Notes: generated by a model from the sequence alone, not told the origin. A stretch of DNA of 50,822 nucleotides from Siphonobacter sp. BAB-5405 (GCF_002872335.1 NZ_NJAG01000024.1:1-50822); one strand, 5' to 3'. Counted from the stretch's first letter, positions 17,954-27,014 are shown. A program made the numbers and translations.

Positions 17954-19858
17954 TTAGTATAACATCCGAAACTTGATCGTCTCTTCGATTTCTTTCAATT
18001 CCTGTACGATTTCCTTCGAGTAATTTTTCGCTACGTCGGTAATTACGTAACCAATTTTCTCGGACGTTTTCAGGTACTGACCCACAATGTTGACGCCGTA
18101 CTTGGCAAAGATGCCGTTCACTTTCGACAGTACGCCGGGTACGTTTTGGTGAATGTGCAGGAGTCGGTGAGCATCGTGCAGCGGCGGCAGGGTTACTTCG
18201 GGGAAGTTCACCACCCCGTAGGTACTACCGGTGTTGACGTAGCTGAGCAGTTTGTTCGGCACGAACTCGCCGATGCTGGCCTGAGCCTCTTCCGTGCTAC
18301 CGCCGATATGTGGCGTCAGGATGACGTTGGGGAGGCCGCGTAATTCGCTTTCAAAAACCTCATCGTTGGTTTTGGGCTCCTGCGGGAATACGTCCACGGC
18401 CGCTCCGCGAATCTTTCCTGACTTGATGGCGTTGGCCAGTGCTTTCACGTCCACGACGTGCCCGCGGGAAAGGTTCAGGAATACGACGCCGTCTTTCATC
18501 TGGCTGAATTCCCTCTCACCGATGAGCATGGCGTTCGTTTTGCGACCATCCACGTGCAGGGTTACGACGTCCGACTGGCTCAGCAGTTCTTCCAGCGTAT
18601 GGCACTGACGGGCGTTGGAAAGCGGAAGTTTTTCCACGAGATCGAAGAACAGTACTTCCATACCCAAAGCCTCGGCTACCACAGACAACTGGATACCGAT
18701 GTTTCCGTAGCCAATCATACCAATTTTCTTGCCGCGAACTTCGTTGGAATTGTTGGCCGACTTGTCCCAGACGCCGTTGTGCAGTTTGACGGATTTCTCG
18801 TAAATGCCCCGCATCAGCAGGATCATTTCGCCGACTGCCATTTCTACTACTGACCGCGTATTGGAATACGGAGCGTTGAATACGGCCACGCCGCGTTCTT
18901 CCGCCGTGGCCAGATCAATCTGGTTGGTACCGATGCAAAATGCCCCAATGACCATCAAACGCGGAGCATTTTCCAGTACGCGTTTCGTGACCATGGTTTT
19001 GGAACGAATCCCGAGGATACTAACGTCCTTGATTTTTTCGATCAGTTCGTCTTCATCCAGTGCCCCTTTCAGGAGTTCTACCTGGAATCCTTCGCGACTG
19101 AACATCTCCACCGCCCGGGCGTGTACGTTTTCAAGCAGCAATACTTTCAGCTTGCTTTTGGGGTACGACTGACTGCGGCTTAAGTTATTGAGATACAGAA
19201 ATTCATCGAGGGACGTCACGATGTGATCGGCCTTTTCGATGACTTTCTGACGTTCGATGTTTTCGGTAAAGGCAAAGAACTTATTGGCCAGTCCCGATTC
19301 GCGTAATTCGTAATCGGTATAGCCGTCGCCGATGACGTATACGTCGCCGGGCAGACTCAGTTGTTGCAACAGCCGTACTTTACCTCCGTTTTTGGAAAGA
19401 ACGTTGGTATCGTCATAACCGATGATGGTGCCAGCCTCGTCGAAGCGGAAGGTATTGGCAAAGACGTGATCTTCGCGAACGCCCATTTCCGTAACGATGG
19501 GTTCGATAAATTCCCGGAAACCACTCGATACGATGTAGATCTGGTCGCGGTATTCACTGATAAAATCCTTGTTTCGGGTAAACGAATCCGAGACCTTTCC
19601 CCGCAGAAAATCCACGAGTAGCTCGACGTGTTCGCGGCTGGCACTCAGCAGTTCGATCCGCATCTGCAGAGCCTGTTCGAACGAAAGCTCGCCCGCCATA
19701 CCCCGATCGGTAAGTTCTTTAATTTTTCCCACGACCTCGTCGCGGTTCTTCTGCCCGGCCAGGCTAATGGCCGCCAGCTCATCGAGTCCTTCAACTTTCG
19801 TGAACGTTGAATCGAAATCAATCACGAAGTAGGTTTGTTCCAGGGTTTTTGTCAACAT
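17954..19858 (-). CDS. serA: Phosphoserine phosphatase-phosphoglycerate dehydrogenase fusion (SerB-SerA) with ACT domain
   Basis: 634 residues from the ATG at 19858; a TTG two codons upstream is less likely. Residues about 1-225 are a HAD phosphatase: FVIDFDSTFT (nucleophile Asp), IVSSGF, NGGKVRLL (Lys) and VIGDGYTDYELRESG, the motif set of SerB. Residues about 235-545 are a D-2-hydroxyacid dehydrogenase: IGMIGYGNIGIQL (NAD site), NLSRGHVVD (catalytic Arg), AAVDVFPQEP (Glu region) and LTPHIGGSTEEAQ (His). The last 75 or so residues are an ACT domain (NVPGVLSKVNGIFAKYGVNI), usually the serine feedback site. One cytoplasmic chain thus carries the first and last steps of serine synthesis, and the aminotransferase for the middle step follows 95 bp downstream. 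Confidence 0.96.
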   Translation of the reverse strand: MLTKTLEQTYFVIDFDSTFTKVEGLDELAAISLAGQKNRDEVVGKIKELTDRGMAGELSFEQALQMRIELLSASREHVELLVDFLRGKVSDSFTRNKDFISEYRDQIYIVSSGFREFIEPIVTEMGVREDHVFANTFRFDEAGTIIGYDDTNVLSKNGGKVRLLQQLSLPGDVYVIGDGYTDYELRESGLANKFFAFTENIERQKVIEKADHIVTSLDEFLYLNNLSRSQSYPKSKLKVLLLENVHARAVEMFSREGFQVELLKGALDEDELIEKIKDVSILGIRSKTMVTKRVLENAPRLMVIGAFCIGTNQIDLATAEERGVAVFNAPYSNTRSVVEMAVGEMILLMRGIYEKSVKLHNGVWDKSANNSNEVRGKKIGMIGYGNIGIQLSVVAEALGMEVLFFDLVEKLPLSNARQCHTLEELLSQSDVVTLHVDGRKTNAMLIGEREFSQMKDGVVFLNLSRGHVVDVKALANAIKSGKIRGAAVDVFPQEPKTNDEVFESELRGLPNVILTPHIGGSTEEAQASIGEFVPNKLLSYVNTGSTYGVVNFPEVTLPPLHDAHRLLHIHQNVPGVLSKVNGIFAKYGVNIVGQYLKTSEKIGYVITDVAKNYSKEIVQELKEIEETIKFRMLY

Positions 19859-19948
19859 AATCAAATGGACCGCTGCTTACACGGATGATTAATCAATTTT
19901 GCAGTCCCTACCTAAGGGTGTTGCATCCTGCAATAACTCTGTATTAGA

Positions 19949-20929
19949 TTAGTACGCTTTTAATAAATACCTTAAGGCCAAGTCCTCCGACCACAGAATA
20001 CCTTGATACCCGGCCTGATAAAATCCACAATGCCCCCCCTGCGGTGGAGCCTGAAACCAGACCTGTTTTAACGTTTTTATGCGTGCATACGGGTAGCAAT
20101 CTCTGGAGAGAAAGGGATCGTTCTGGGCGTTAACGATCCGGGTAGGCAGCCGGATTTGATCCAGGAAGTATAACGAAGAATTGGCTTCGTAGTACTCTTC
20201 TGCGTCTTTGTACCCGTGTAGTTGTGAAGTGTAAAAATTATCGAAATCGCGAATGGTACGTACTTTATCCACGTGACTGGCATCGACCAGTTCGGGAAGC
20301 AGGGCGGCTTTCTGCCGGATTTTATCCTTCAGCGACCGATTGAAACGGTCCGTATACACCCAGGCCTGCCAGCGTTCGAGGTACGCACTTCCGCTCGACA
20401 AATGCAAAGGTACGGAGAAGACTAGTGCTTTGCGGAGTTCGGGGTACGCATTTTGTCCCAATTCACCCAAATATTTAAGCGTCAGGTTGCCTCCCAGGCT
20501 AAAACCCATCAAATACACGTCCGGATAGCCTTTGGTTAATGCGTAGCGAACAACGGTGTCCAAATCATCCGTGGCTCCGCTGTGGTAAAAACGTGGCAGG
20601 CGGTTCATTTCGCCCGAGCAACCCCGGAAATTCCAGGCCAGGCAGTCGAAGCCATTCGCGTTGAGGTGCTTGACCATACCAAGGATGTACTGGCTGGACG
20701 AATTACCTTCCAGTCCGTGACTGAGAATGACCAGCGGTGTCTGATTGAAAACGGGTTGCTGCGTGAATCGCCAGTCTAAATCCAGGAAGTCGTCGTCGGG
20801 AGTAGTGATGCGTTCGCGTTCGTACACGACCCCGGTCACTTTGCGGAATAAAGCGGGGAAAATGCTTTGGGCATGTCCATCAGGCAGCCAAAACGGGGGA
20901 CGGTAATCGGATTGTTCAAGTAATGGCAT
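19949..20929 (-). CDS. YheT-type alpha/beta hydrolase
   Basis: 326 residues from the ATG at 20929 (MPLLEQSDYRPPFWLPDGHAQ); an ATG at 20995 adds 22 residues not typical of the family. YheT (UPF0017) features: PDGHAQSIFPALFRK near the N-terminus, ILSHGLEGNSSSQYI, AWNFRGCSGE, nucleophile elbow LMGFSLGGN, NAQNDPFL (Asp), and PPQGGHCGF (His). These make a complete Ser-Asp-His triad. The family are predicted esterases without a firm physiological substrate. No signal peptide. It is divergent from the gene at 21046 and probably not in one operon with serBA, from which it is separated by 90 bp. Confidence 0.92.
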   Translation of the reverse strand: MPLLEQSDYRPPFWLPDGHAQSIFPALFRKVTGVVYERERITTPDDDFLDLDWRFTQQPVFNQTPLVILSHGLEGNSSSQYILGMVKHLNANGFDCLAWNFRGCSGEMNRLPRFYHSGATDDLDTVVRYALTKGYPDVYLMGFSLGGNLTLKYLGELGQNAYPELRKALVFSVPLHLSSGSAYLERWQAWVYTDRFNRSLKDKIRQKAALLPELVDASHVDKVRTIRDFDNFYTSQLHGYKDAEEYYEANSSLYFLDQIRLPTRIVNAQNDPFLSRDCYPYARIKTLKQVWFQAPPQGGHCGFYQAGYQGILWSEDLALRYLLKAY

Positions 20930-21045
20930 GGGGAACGCCGACCAATGTACCCCACAAAGGTAGCAGCTTATTCGGTTTCCGCGGTACGTAACCATCCTGG
21001 TACATCCTTTTCCTACTGAATTTATATACTACAAGCCCTTTTGCC

Positions 21046-21630
21046 TTGAAAAAACTCCTCTCCTTACTGGCCTTGTGCGTAGGTACGCAACGGCCATCGA
21101 AAGCTCAAACCGAAACCCTTCGCTCCTTTGATCAGCAGCGGGTCGATCTCACCCAACGGGGTATGTACGTGCTAGGGGGCTGGGCTGTGGGAAACCTGGT
21201 CTATAGTGCTACCCAGCTCGGCAAAAGCAGCGGCGAAGCCAAAGCCTTTCACCAGATGAATATCGGCTGGGCAGCCATTGATCTGGTCCTGGCGGGGGCC
21301 AGTCTGCTCAGTAATCGCAAGCCCCTCCCCGACCGCTCCGCAGATGAAGTATTGAAGCAGCAACGGAAATTCGAGAAAATCTTTCTGATCAATACGGCTC
21401 TGGACGTGGTGTACGTGGGTGGTGGCGTGCATCTGAACCAACGCGGAGAACGTCAGGATAAAGCTCAGCTTCGCGGGTTCGGGAAGGCGGTGATCCTTCA
21501 GGGAGCTTTTCTGTTTTTGTTCGACGGCGTAATGTACGCTGCTCACCGAACGCATTACCGGAAGAACGATTCGCTCTGGAAAAACCTGGAACCGGCGGAT
21601 GAAGGTGTGGGAGTAAAGGTGAAGTTTTAA
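21046..21630 (+). CDS. Small membrane protein, DUF6992-like
   Basis: 194 residues starting at a TTG. No ATG or GTG is available before the hydrophobic leader KKLLSLLALCVG, and the next ATG (residue 40) would cut away the leader, so TTG is chosen. After a signal peptide ending near KAQ come about three to four hydrophobic segments (GMYVLGGWAVGNLVYSAT, GWAAIDLVLAGASLL, IFLINTALDVVYVGGGVHL, AVILQGAFLFLFDGVMYAAH). The pattern resembles proteins labelled DUF6992, of unknown function. It is divergent from the YheT gene with only about 115 bp between start codons. Confidence 0.72.
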   Translation: MKKLLSLLALCVGTQRPSKAQTETLRSFDQQRVDLTQRGMYVLGGWAVGNLVYSATQLGKSSGEAKAFHQMNIGWAAIDLVLAGASLLSNRKPLPDRSADEVLKQQRKFEKIFLINTALDVVYVGGGVHLNQRGERQDKAQLRGFGKAVILQGAFLFLFDGVMYAAHRTHYRKNDSLWKNLEPADEGVGVKVKF

Positions 21631-21666
21631 CCGGGGGTTAGTTTGGTTGAAAAGTTTCGCAACCCG

Positions 21667-21718
21667 ACCCCCTGGGGTTGCACCCCAGGCTACTGATGGT
21701 TGAACCCCGCTGGGGTTC
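21667..21718. repeat. REP-like palindromic element
   Basis: Two adjacent hairpins: CCTGGGG/CCCCAGG (21671-21689), and GAACCCC-GCT-GGGGTTC (21702-21718). The second has the same arms as the element at 26726-26742. It lies in the 347-bp gap between two plus-strand genes; the rest of the gap is AT-rich without other visible structure. Confidence 0.65.
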
Positions 21719-21977
21719 CTGGGTGTTCGGATGTGAGGTTGACTTGAAAACGTTGGTATAAACTAGCGTTTGAAGCTTATACTAGCCTGTATTCCATCAT
21801 CCAATTGAACGGGTTCACACCTCTCCAACCATTCAACCCTTACACGATTCAAACTTCACCTCACATTAAACCTTACACTATCTCGAACCTCAAACTTCAC
21901 ACTACCCCAACCACTCCTTCCAACACGAACAGAAATACCTATTTTTGCCAAAATCCGGTCAAATCCGGTACGGGTGT

Positions 21978-22586
21978 ATGCTGGAATATAGCTGGTTTAT
22001 TGACTACGCGGGAACGGTTTCGTTTGCGGTTTCGGGTTCTTTTGCGGCGATGCAGCGTCGGCTGGACCCGTTTGGCGTGTTGATTATTGCGTTCGTAACG
22101 GCCGTCGGTGGGGGTACTATTCGTGATATACTGCTGGGCAATACGCCCGTTACCTGGATGCGAACCACAACTACGCCCCTGGTCATTCTGATGGCCGCTC
22201 TGGTTTCGATGTTTCTGCGGCGGGGTACGGAACGGCTTCAGAAACCGTTGTTACTCTTCGATTCCCTGGGACTCGGCTTTTTTACGCTGGTGGGCATCGA
22301 GCAGGCCAGTCGCTACGGCCTGCATCCGGGCATTTGCGTTGCTCTGGGAACGATTACGGGGTGCTTCGGCGGTGTGATCCGGGATATTTTATTGAATGAC
22401 ATTCCCATCGTATTTCGGCAGGAGATCTACGCTACCGCCAGCATTCTGGGCGGCATCTTGTACTACTTACTCCTGGAATTTTCGCTCACTATACCGCTGG
22501 CTAAACTCCTGACCATCGGATTCATTTTTGTCTTTCGACTACTGGTCGTCAGGTACCGCTGGGCGTTGCCGCGGTTTTATGAGTAA
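21978..22586 (+). CDS. TRIC/UPF0126 family cation channel protein
   Basis: 202 residues from the ATG at 21978; an upstream TTG at 21945 is rejected because the family begins directly with the first helix. Seven hydrophobic helices with an internal duplication: the first half has SFAVSGSFAAMQRRLDPFGV and VGGGTIRDILLGNTPV, and the second half repeats it as TGCFGGVIRDILLNDIPIVF. The paired GGG/GG-xIRDxLL motifs are the hallmark of bacterial TRIC-type (YicG/YadS) channels in the inner membrane, which conduct monovalent cations. It is alone between two structured intergenic regions. The family call is firm; the physiological role is not. Confidence 0.95.
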   Translation: MLEYSWFIDYAGTVSFAVSGSFAAMQRRLDPFGVLIIAFVTAVGGGTIRDILLGNTPVTWMRTTTTPLVILMAALVSMFLRRGTERLQKPLLLFDSLGLGFFTLVGIEQASRYGLHPGICVALGTITGCFGGVIRDILLNDIPIVFRQEIYATASILGGILYYLLLEFSLTIPLAKLLTIGFIFVFRLLVVRYRWALPRFYE

Positions 22587-22810
22587 GTGTTGATTATGAG
22601 TTGTTGGTTGATGGTTATTAGTTGTTGGTAGGGAGATACTTGAATTTAGCGTGAGTGTTGAGGCCTGGAATGGATTTTAAAAGCCTGGCTTTTATTCATT
22701 CCCTGATAAATAATCAATTGATCTATCTTTCACCTCCCCTACCCCTCTCCTCGATTAATAAACAACGATCAACCATCCACTGAAAACAGAAAATTAAAAA
22801 CTGAAAACTG

Positions 22811-24148
22811 TTAGAACCGCAACGTAAACACCGTCCGTACCCCTGGCTCGGATTCTACCCGTAGCGTTCCCCGATGTTGTAACATGATTTGTCGGGACAG
22901 GCTCAGCCCAATTCCCGAACCGCCCTGCTTGGTCGAAAAGAAAGGAACAAAGATCTTGTCCATTGCTTCAGGAATGATGCCTTTGCCCGTATCCGCTATC
23001 TGAATGGTTACCCGCTGCGTTTTGTCGTTTTCGCCAATCAGTTCCAGACGAGCGTTGGGCACTCCATCCATCGCCTGAATACCATTTTTAACGAGATTGA
23101 TCAACACAAATTCCACCAGTTGCGGATCGGCCGTTACTTCCAGGGTCTCAGGTTCAACGCGTAGCACCAGTTCAACGTTTTTATCGGCTAGTTCGCTTTT
23201 GTACAAGCTTGCCACGTTCTGCAAAATCGTACCGACCGATACCACTTTGAAGTCGGGCTTGGGCAAGCGGGAAAAGCGGCGGTACGCATCAATCAACTGC
23301 ATGAGGCTTTCGCTGCGTCGTTCCATCACCGCCAGCGAGTCCATTAAATCATCGTACGTTTCCTCGGTCAGTCGCTGATCGTTCTCCCACTCCGATTGCA
23401 ACAACCCTTTCAGCGAGCCCGACAGCGAGTGAATGGGCGTGATGGAGTTGACAATCTCGTGCGTTAACACCCGCGTCAGGTTTCGCCAGGCGTCGAATTC
23501 CTGATTCTGAAGTTCCGATTGAATGTCTTTCAGCGATACCAGCTTGAGTTTCTGATCTTTCCGTATGAACTCCGTTACGGCGTAGGCCAGCGTTCGTTCT
23601 TCGCCCGTCAGCGTCAGTCGTAACAGACCCGTGTCGCCCGAAGAAGAGGTTTCGAGGGCTTCCACCAGAGCCGGTGAAGTACTGTTCAGGTCCTTCAAAT
23701 TCCGAATTACAACCAGGTTCAGCAGCCGCTTGGCCGCCGTATTGACCGTTTCGATGTGCCCGTCTTTTCCAAACACCAGCAAACCGACGCTCAGGTGCTG
23801 AACAATCGTTTCCAGGTAACGTACCAGTTCTTCTTTTTCTGATCGGTTTTTACGGTAGGAATCGATCACTTCCTGTACCAGAAAGTCATATTCGGGCGAG
23901 CCGCCCAGATACCGCGTCGTATAATTTCGGGTAAAATCGGCGTAGCGGATGGCTTCGAACAGATCCATCACCCGCCGATTGGCCTTTTTCAGATACGAAA
24001 CCAGATCAAAACTCAAATACACCAGCAGCAGTACCAGCACGCCCTTGGTCACAATCAAACGGGTATTGAACCAGAGGTACGCCAGCAGCATACTTACCAG
24101 TACAATAATGACTACCCGGAAATAAATCTGAAACGTAAAATTCCTCAT
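22811..24148 (-). CDS. Membrane sensor histidine kinase partnered with the sigma-54 activator
   Basis: 445 residues. Two N-terminal membrane helices (about 8-27 and 33-52) with almost no periplasmic loop between them. Next come a linker (about 55-105) and a PAS-like region (about 106-200, VGLLVFGKDGHIETVNTAAKR). The DHp helix has phosphoacceptor His 230 in RVLTHEIVNSITPI. The HATPase domain has the N-box (NLVKNGIQAM, 351-360), G1 (DTGKG, 386-390) and G2 (GGSGIGL, 409-415). The HEIVNSITP form is common in NtrY/NtrB-like kinases. It is third in an operon after the NtrC-type regulator and the APH-like kinase, so it should phosphorylate that regulator. With no sensory periplasmic domain, the signal is probably membrane-borne or cytosolic. 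Confidence 0.95.
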   Translation of the reverse strand: MRNFTFQIYFRVVIIVLVSMLLAYLWFNTRLIVTKGVLVLLLVYLSFDLVSYLKKANRRVMDLFEAIRYADFTRNYTTRYLGGSPEYDFLVQEVIDSYRKNRSEKEELVRYLETIVQHLSVGLLVFGKDGHIETVNTAAKRLLNLVVIRNLKDLNSTSPALVEALETSSSGDTGLLRLTLTGEERTLAYAVTEFIRKDQKLKLVSLKDIQSELQNQEFDAWRNLTRVLTHEIVNSITPIHSLSGSLKGLLQSEWENDQRLTEETYDDLMDSLAVMERRSESLMQLIDAYRRFSRLPKPDFKVVSVGTILQNVASLYKSELADKNVELVLRVEPETLEVTADPQLVEFVLINLVKNGIQAMDGVPNARLELIGENDKTQRVTIQIADTGKGIIPEAMDKIFVPFFSTKQGGSGIGLSLSRQIMLQHRGTLRVESEPGVRTVFTLRF

Positions 24149-24174
24149 GGGGTGCGGCTAAAAACGTCGATGCA

Positions 24175-25173
24175 TTAGAAGGTACTGTATAGGTTCATAT
24201 ACTGTTGAATCAGGTTGATCCGGTCGTGTATATACCTGGGACTAAAGAAGGTGTTCGACCAGTCCTCAAAATTTTCGCACTGAAACCCCAGATAGAAAAG
24301 CCAGAAGGCGAAACCCAGGTACGGGATGGCCTGTAACTCCTGTTCTGAAAAAGCTTTCTTTTCCCGGTACGCGTTGATAAAGACTTCAAACTGTCGATCG
24401 GCTTCTTCCCTACTGATTTTTTTGAAGAACGTATGAAAGAAAAAGTGGATTTGAAAAGACATCAGGTCATTGGCCAGAAAGCCTTTTCCGGCAAAGTCGT
24501 AATCAAAAACGGTAAGCGTATTCTGCTCGTCAAAATGAAAGTTCTTGGGCAGATAGTCGTAATGGCAGTAGCCCGTACTGAATCCTGCCGTATCAAAACG
24601 CTCCAGCTCGTCTTTTACCCGTTGAGCGGTTTCTTCCAGATACGCGTATCCTTCCGGAAAATGCTCAAAAAAGGGCCTGATTACTTCCAGGGGACGATTC
24701 AGCGTCGTTTCCAGATCGTAGGGCTTACGTGGATGACGCAGTTCCAGCTGACTGGTGATTGTATGGTTGAACGCCATTTCATGCCCGATGATTCGTAACT
24801 GCTCGTCGGAGAAATCATAGACATTTTCACCGTTTGCGTAGGTAAATAGTACCCCGTTTCGAATGCCTTCGGCGGCCTGAAAGGACTGAATGGCTTGCCC
24901 CTTTAGATCGGGTATCGGATAGGAAACGTGGGCTCCTCCCGTCCGTAACTGATTCAACAATTCTACTTCACCCTGAATTTCCGGTAAGGATCGATGGGCA
25001 TCCCGGTAGATCTTGAAAATGGCTTTTCCCTTGGCATGTTCCACCCGATAGGTGTCGCTAACGCCGCGTAACAGAAGTGCACAGCGAACGTCCGAAAACC
25101 CGTACGCTTCAGCAAGGTAGGTTCCTAAGGCACGCGACGACAAGGTAGAGTATTGAGTGGGGAACAGAGTCAT
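24175..25173 (-). CDS. APH-fold phosphotransferase (homoserine kinase II-like)
   Basis: 332 residues of the aminoglycoside phosphotransferase/choline kinase fold. ATP-binding N-lobe: LLLRGVSDTYRVE, KAIFKIYRD (Lys), with Glu in SLPEIQGEVELL. Catalytic loop GYCHYDYLPKNFHF (HxD...N) and metal-binding FDYDFAGKGFLANDL. The small-molecule substrate cannot be read; relatives phosphorylate homoserine, choline or sugars. It is cytoplasmic. It sits between the response regulator (88 bp upstream) and the histidine kinase (26 bp downstream), an unusual place for such an enzyme, and may link a metabolite to this two-component system. Confidence 0.9.
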   Translation of the reverse strand: MTLFPTQYSTLSSRALGTYLAEAYGFSDVRCALLLRGVSDTYRVEHAKGKAIFKIYRDAHRSLPEIQGEVELLNQLRTGGAHVSYPIPDLKGQAIQSFQAAEGIRNGVLFTYANGENVYDFSDEQLRIIGHEMAFNHTITSQLELRHPRKPYDLETTLNRPLEVIRPFFEHFPEGYAYLEETAQRVKDELERFDTAGFSTGYCHYDYLPKNFHFDEQNTLTVFDYDFAGKGFLANDLMSFQIHFFFHTFFKKISREEADRQFEVFINAYREKKAFSEQELQAIPYLGFAFWLFYLGFQCENFEDWSNTFFSPRYIHDRINLIQQYMNLYSTF

Positions 25174-25261
25174 TAAAGTTAATTTTCGCTACGATGGATA
25201 CGAAGACGCGGAGGGTTACAAGGGTCTTTCTTTAGGCTATGGAATCGTATACTGAAAGGGA

Positions 25262-26656
25262 TTAAAGCCCGTATTTCTCCAGTCGCCGGTACAGTGAAGC
25301 CCGCGTTAGTCCGAGTTCAGTTGCCGCTTTGGAAATATTGCCGCTGTGTTTGTTGAGTACCTTTCGAATGATGGCTTTTTCCAGTTCGTCCAGGTTGAAC
25401 TGATCCAGGGAAAGCGTTTCGCCATTGGTCTGCTTTTCCGGTACTTTCTGAGCCGTGGAAATAAACAGATCTTCGGGTTGCAGCATATCCTTTTCGCACA
25501 TGATAACGGCCCGCTCGATGGCGTGTTGCAGCTCGCGAACGTTACCCGGCCAGCCGTACTTGGTCATGCGTTGGATGGCCGCCGGACTTACGTCCTTGAT
25601 GCGTTTGCGGTACTTCTGGGTGTACACCCGCAGGTAATGATGAGCCAACAGTTCAATGTCTTCGGGGCGTTCGCGGAGGGCCGGAATCCGGAGTTCAATG
25701 GTGTTGATCCGGTACAATAAATCCTGCCGAAACTCGCCTTTGCTCACCATTTCGGCCAGGGGCATATTGGTCGCACAGATGAGTCGAATGTCAATGGATT
25801 TAGGCCGATTGGAACCTACCCGCGTGACCTGCCGGCCTTGCAGTACCGTCAGCAGTTTGGCCTGCATGGGCAAGGGAATATTCCCGATTTCATCCAGGAA
25901 AATGGTGCCCCCATCGGCGGCTTCGAAGCGTCCGGCCCGGTCTTCGCGGGCGTCCGTAAAGGCTCCCTTCACGTGTCCAAAGAGTTCGCTTTCGAACAGA
26001 TGTTCGCTGATGGCTCCCAGATCCACACTGATAAAGGCCTGTCGCGAACGATTGGAGTTTTGGTGCAGGGAACGGGCAATCAGCTCTTTTCCCGTACCAT
26101 TCTCCCCCAAAATCAACACGTTGGCGTCCGTAGCAGCCACTTTCTGGATGGTACCGAAAACCTCCCGCATGGCTGAACTTACGCCTACCATTTCACCAAA
26201 CCGGGCCTGCTGATCGCGGGCAATGATGGCATTTTGCGACTTGAGTTTTTCGACTTCCAGTTTCGACTTCCGCAGGGAAAGGGCGGACAACAGCGTCGCG
26301 AGCAATTTCTCGTTACTCCAGGGTTTCAGGATAAAATCCGTTGCCCCGGACTTTACAGCCCGCACGGCCATTTCTACGTCGCCGTACGCCGTAATAAGCA
26401 GCACAATCGCCGCCGGATCGATTTGCAGAATTTTATCCAGCCAGAAAAATCCCTCCGTTCCCGAGGTAACGTCCTGCGTGAAATTCATGTCCAGCATGAT
26501 CACGTCGTATCCTTCCTGACGCAATAGGTTGGGCAGGTTTTCGGGATTTTTTTCAGTATCAACGCGGGTAAAATGTTGTTTCAACAGCAGACGGGCTGCC
26601 TTTAGAAGGTCTTCGTTATCATCGACGACCAGGATTCGAGCGGGGGTTAATGGCAT
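25262..26656 (-). CDS. NtrC-family sigma-54-dependent response regulator
   Basis: 464 residues. The receiver domain spans 1-125, with acidic pair VDDNED, phosphoacceptor Asp 56 in VIMLDMNF, Thr in LLITAYG and Lys in ILKPW. The AAA+ domain spans about 157-390: Walker A GENGTGK (184-190), sigma-54 contact loop GAFTDA (231-236) and Walker B TIFLDEIGN. A C-terminal Fis-type HTH (about 425-464) has KHSGNISKAATELGLTRASLYRRL. All parts needed to remodel sigma-54 holoenzyme are present. It is the first gene of a minus-strand operon with the APH-like kinase and histidine kinase, and is divergent from the exporter locus, whose upstream region holds a sigma-54 promoter and a pair of palindromes. It is therefore the likely activator of that locus. 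Confidence 0.96.
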   Translation of the reverse strand: MPLTPARILVVDDNEDLLKAARLLLKQHFTRVDTEKNPENLPNLLRQEGYDVIMLDMNFTQDVTSGTEGFFWLDKILQIDPAAIVLLITAYGDVEMAVRAVKSGATDFILKPWSNEKLLATLLSALSLRKSKLEVEKLKSQNAIIARDQQARFGEMVGVSSAMREVFGTIQKVAATDANVLILGENGTGKELIARSLHQNSNRSRQAFISVDLGAISEHLFESELFGHVKGAFTDAREDRAGRFEAADGGTIFLDEIGNIPLPMQAKLLTVLQGRQVTRVGSNRPKSIDIRLICATNMPLAEMVSKGEFRQDLLYRINTIELRIPALRERPEDIELLAHHYLRVYTQKYRKRIKDVSPAAIQRMTKYGWPGNVRELQHAIERAVIMCEKDMLQPEDLFISTAQKVPEKQTNGETLSLDQFNLDELEKAIIRKVLNKHSGNISKAATELGLTRASLYRRLEKYGL

Positions 26657-26725
26657 TCTATACTTTTAGTTTGCAGTTGTCGGTTTTCAGCAGTCCCCGC
26701 ATTGCATACGGGGCTTATTTACATT

Positions 26726-26742
26726 GAACCCCTCCGGGGTTC
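26726..26742. repeat. REP-like palindrome GAACCCC-TCC-GGGGTTC
   Basis: A perfect 7-bp stem with a 3-nt loop, sharing its arms with the element at 21702-21718. The following DNA to about 26870 contains further short inverted pieces (GTAGG/CCTAC at 26836-26855). Together they fill the proximal half of the gap next to the response regulator. Elements of this shape are dispersed in many Bacteroidota genomes. Confidence 0.6.
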
Positions 26743-26923
26743 GTCCTACCTTATTATTCCGTTTTCGTTTGAGAAACCCAGCACAACTGGCGAGACGTGT
26801 AGTGGATAGCATTTGCTACGGACTTTTTAAGTTGGTAGGCTGTGCCTATCCTACTGGATATAACCTATCCTGTCTTCTCTTAAAATCATACCATTTCGGG
26901 AAATCACGGGAAAGCTAGCAAAA

Positions 26924-26962
26924 ACTGTCCGAATCCGTACAGTAGCTGTACGCAGGCGTACA
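26924..26962 (+). promoter_or_regulatory. Candidate activator (UAS) sites: two palindromes 21 bp apart
   Basis: Site 1 is TGTCCGAATCCGTACA (26926-26941), with one arm mismatch, and its flanks extend the symmetry to 26924-26943. Site 2 is TGTACGCAGGCGTACA (26947-26962), with perfect 7-bp arms. Their centres are 21 bp apart, so they lie on one face of the helix. They sit about 55-90 bp upstream of the -24 element at 27015. This is the usual arrangement for dimers of an NtrC-type activator. That the regulator at 25262-26656 binds here is inferred. Confidence 0.7.
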
Positions 26963-27014
26963 CTATTTTCGCAAAAAAAGCCATTTCCAGCCAACTGAGG
27001 GCATTTTTAAAAGT

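Noticed and set aside
26724-26918. 64-codon open frame in the intergenic region (begins NPSGVRP)
   Set aside because: Its start is the REP-like palindrome; the NPSGV peptide is the usual translation of such elements, not a gene.
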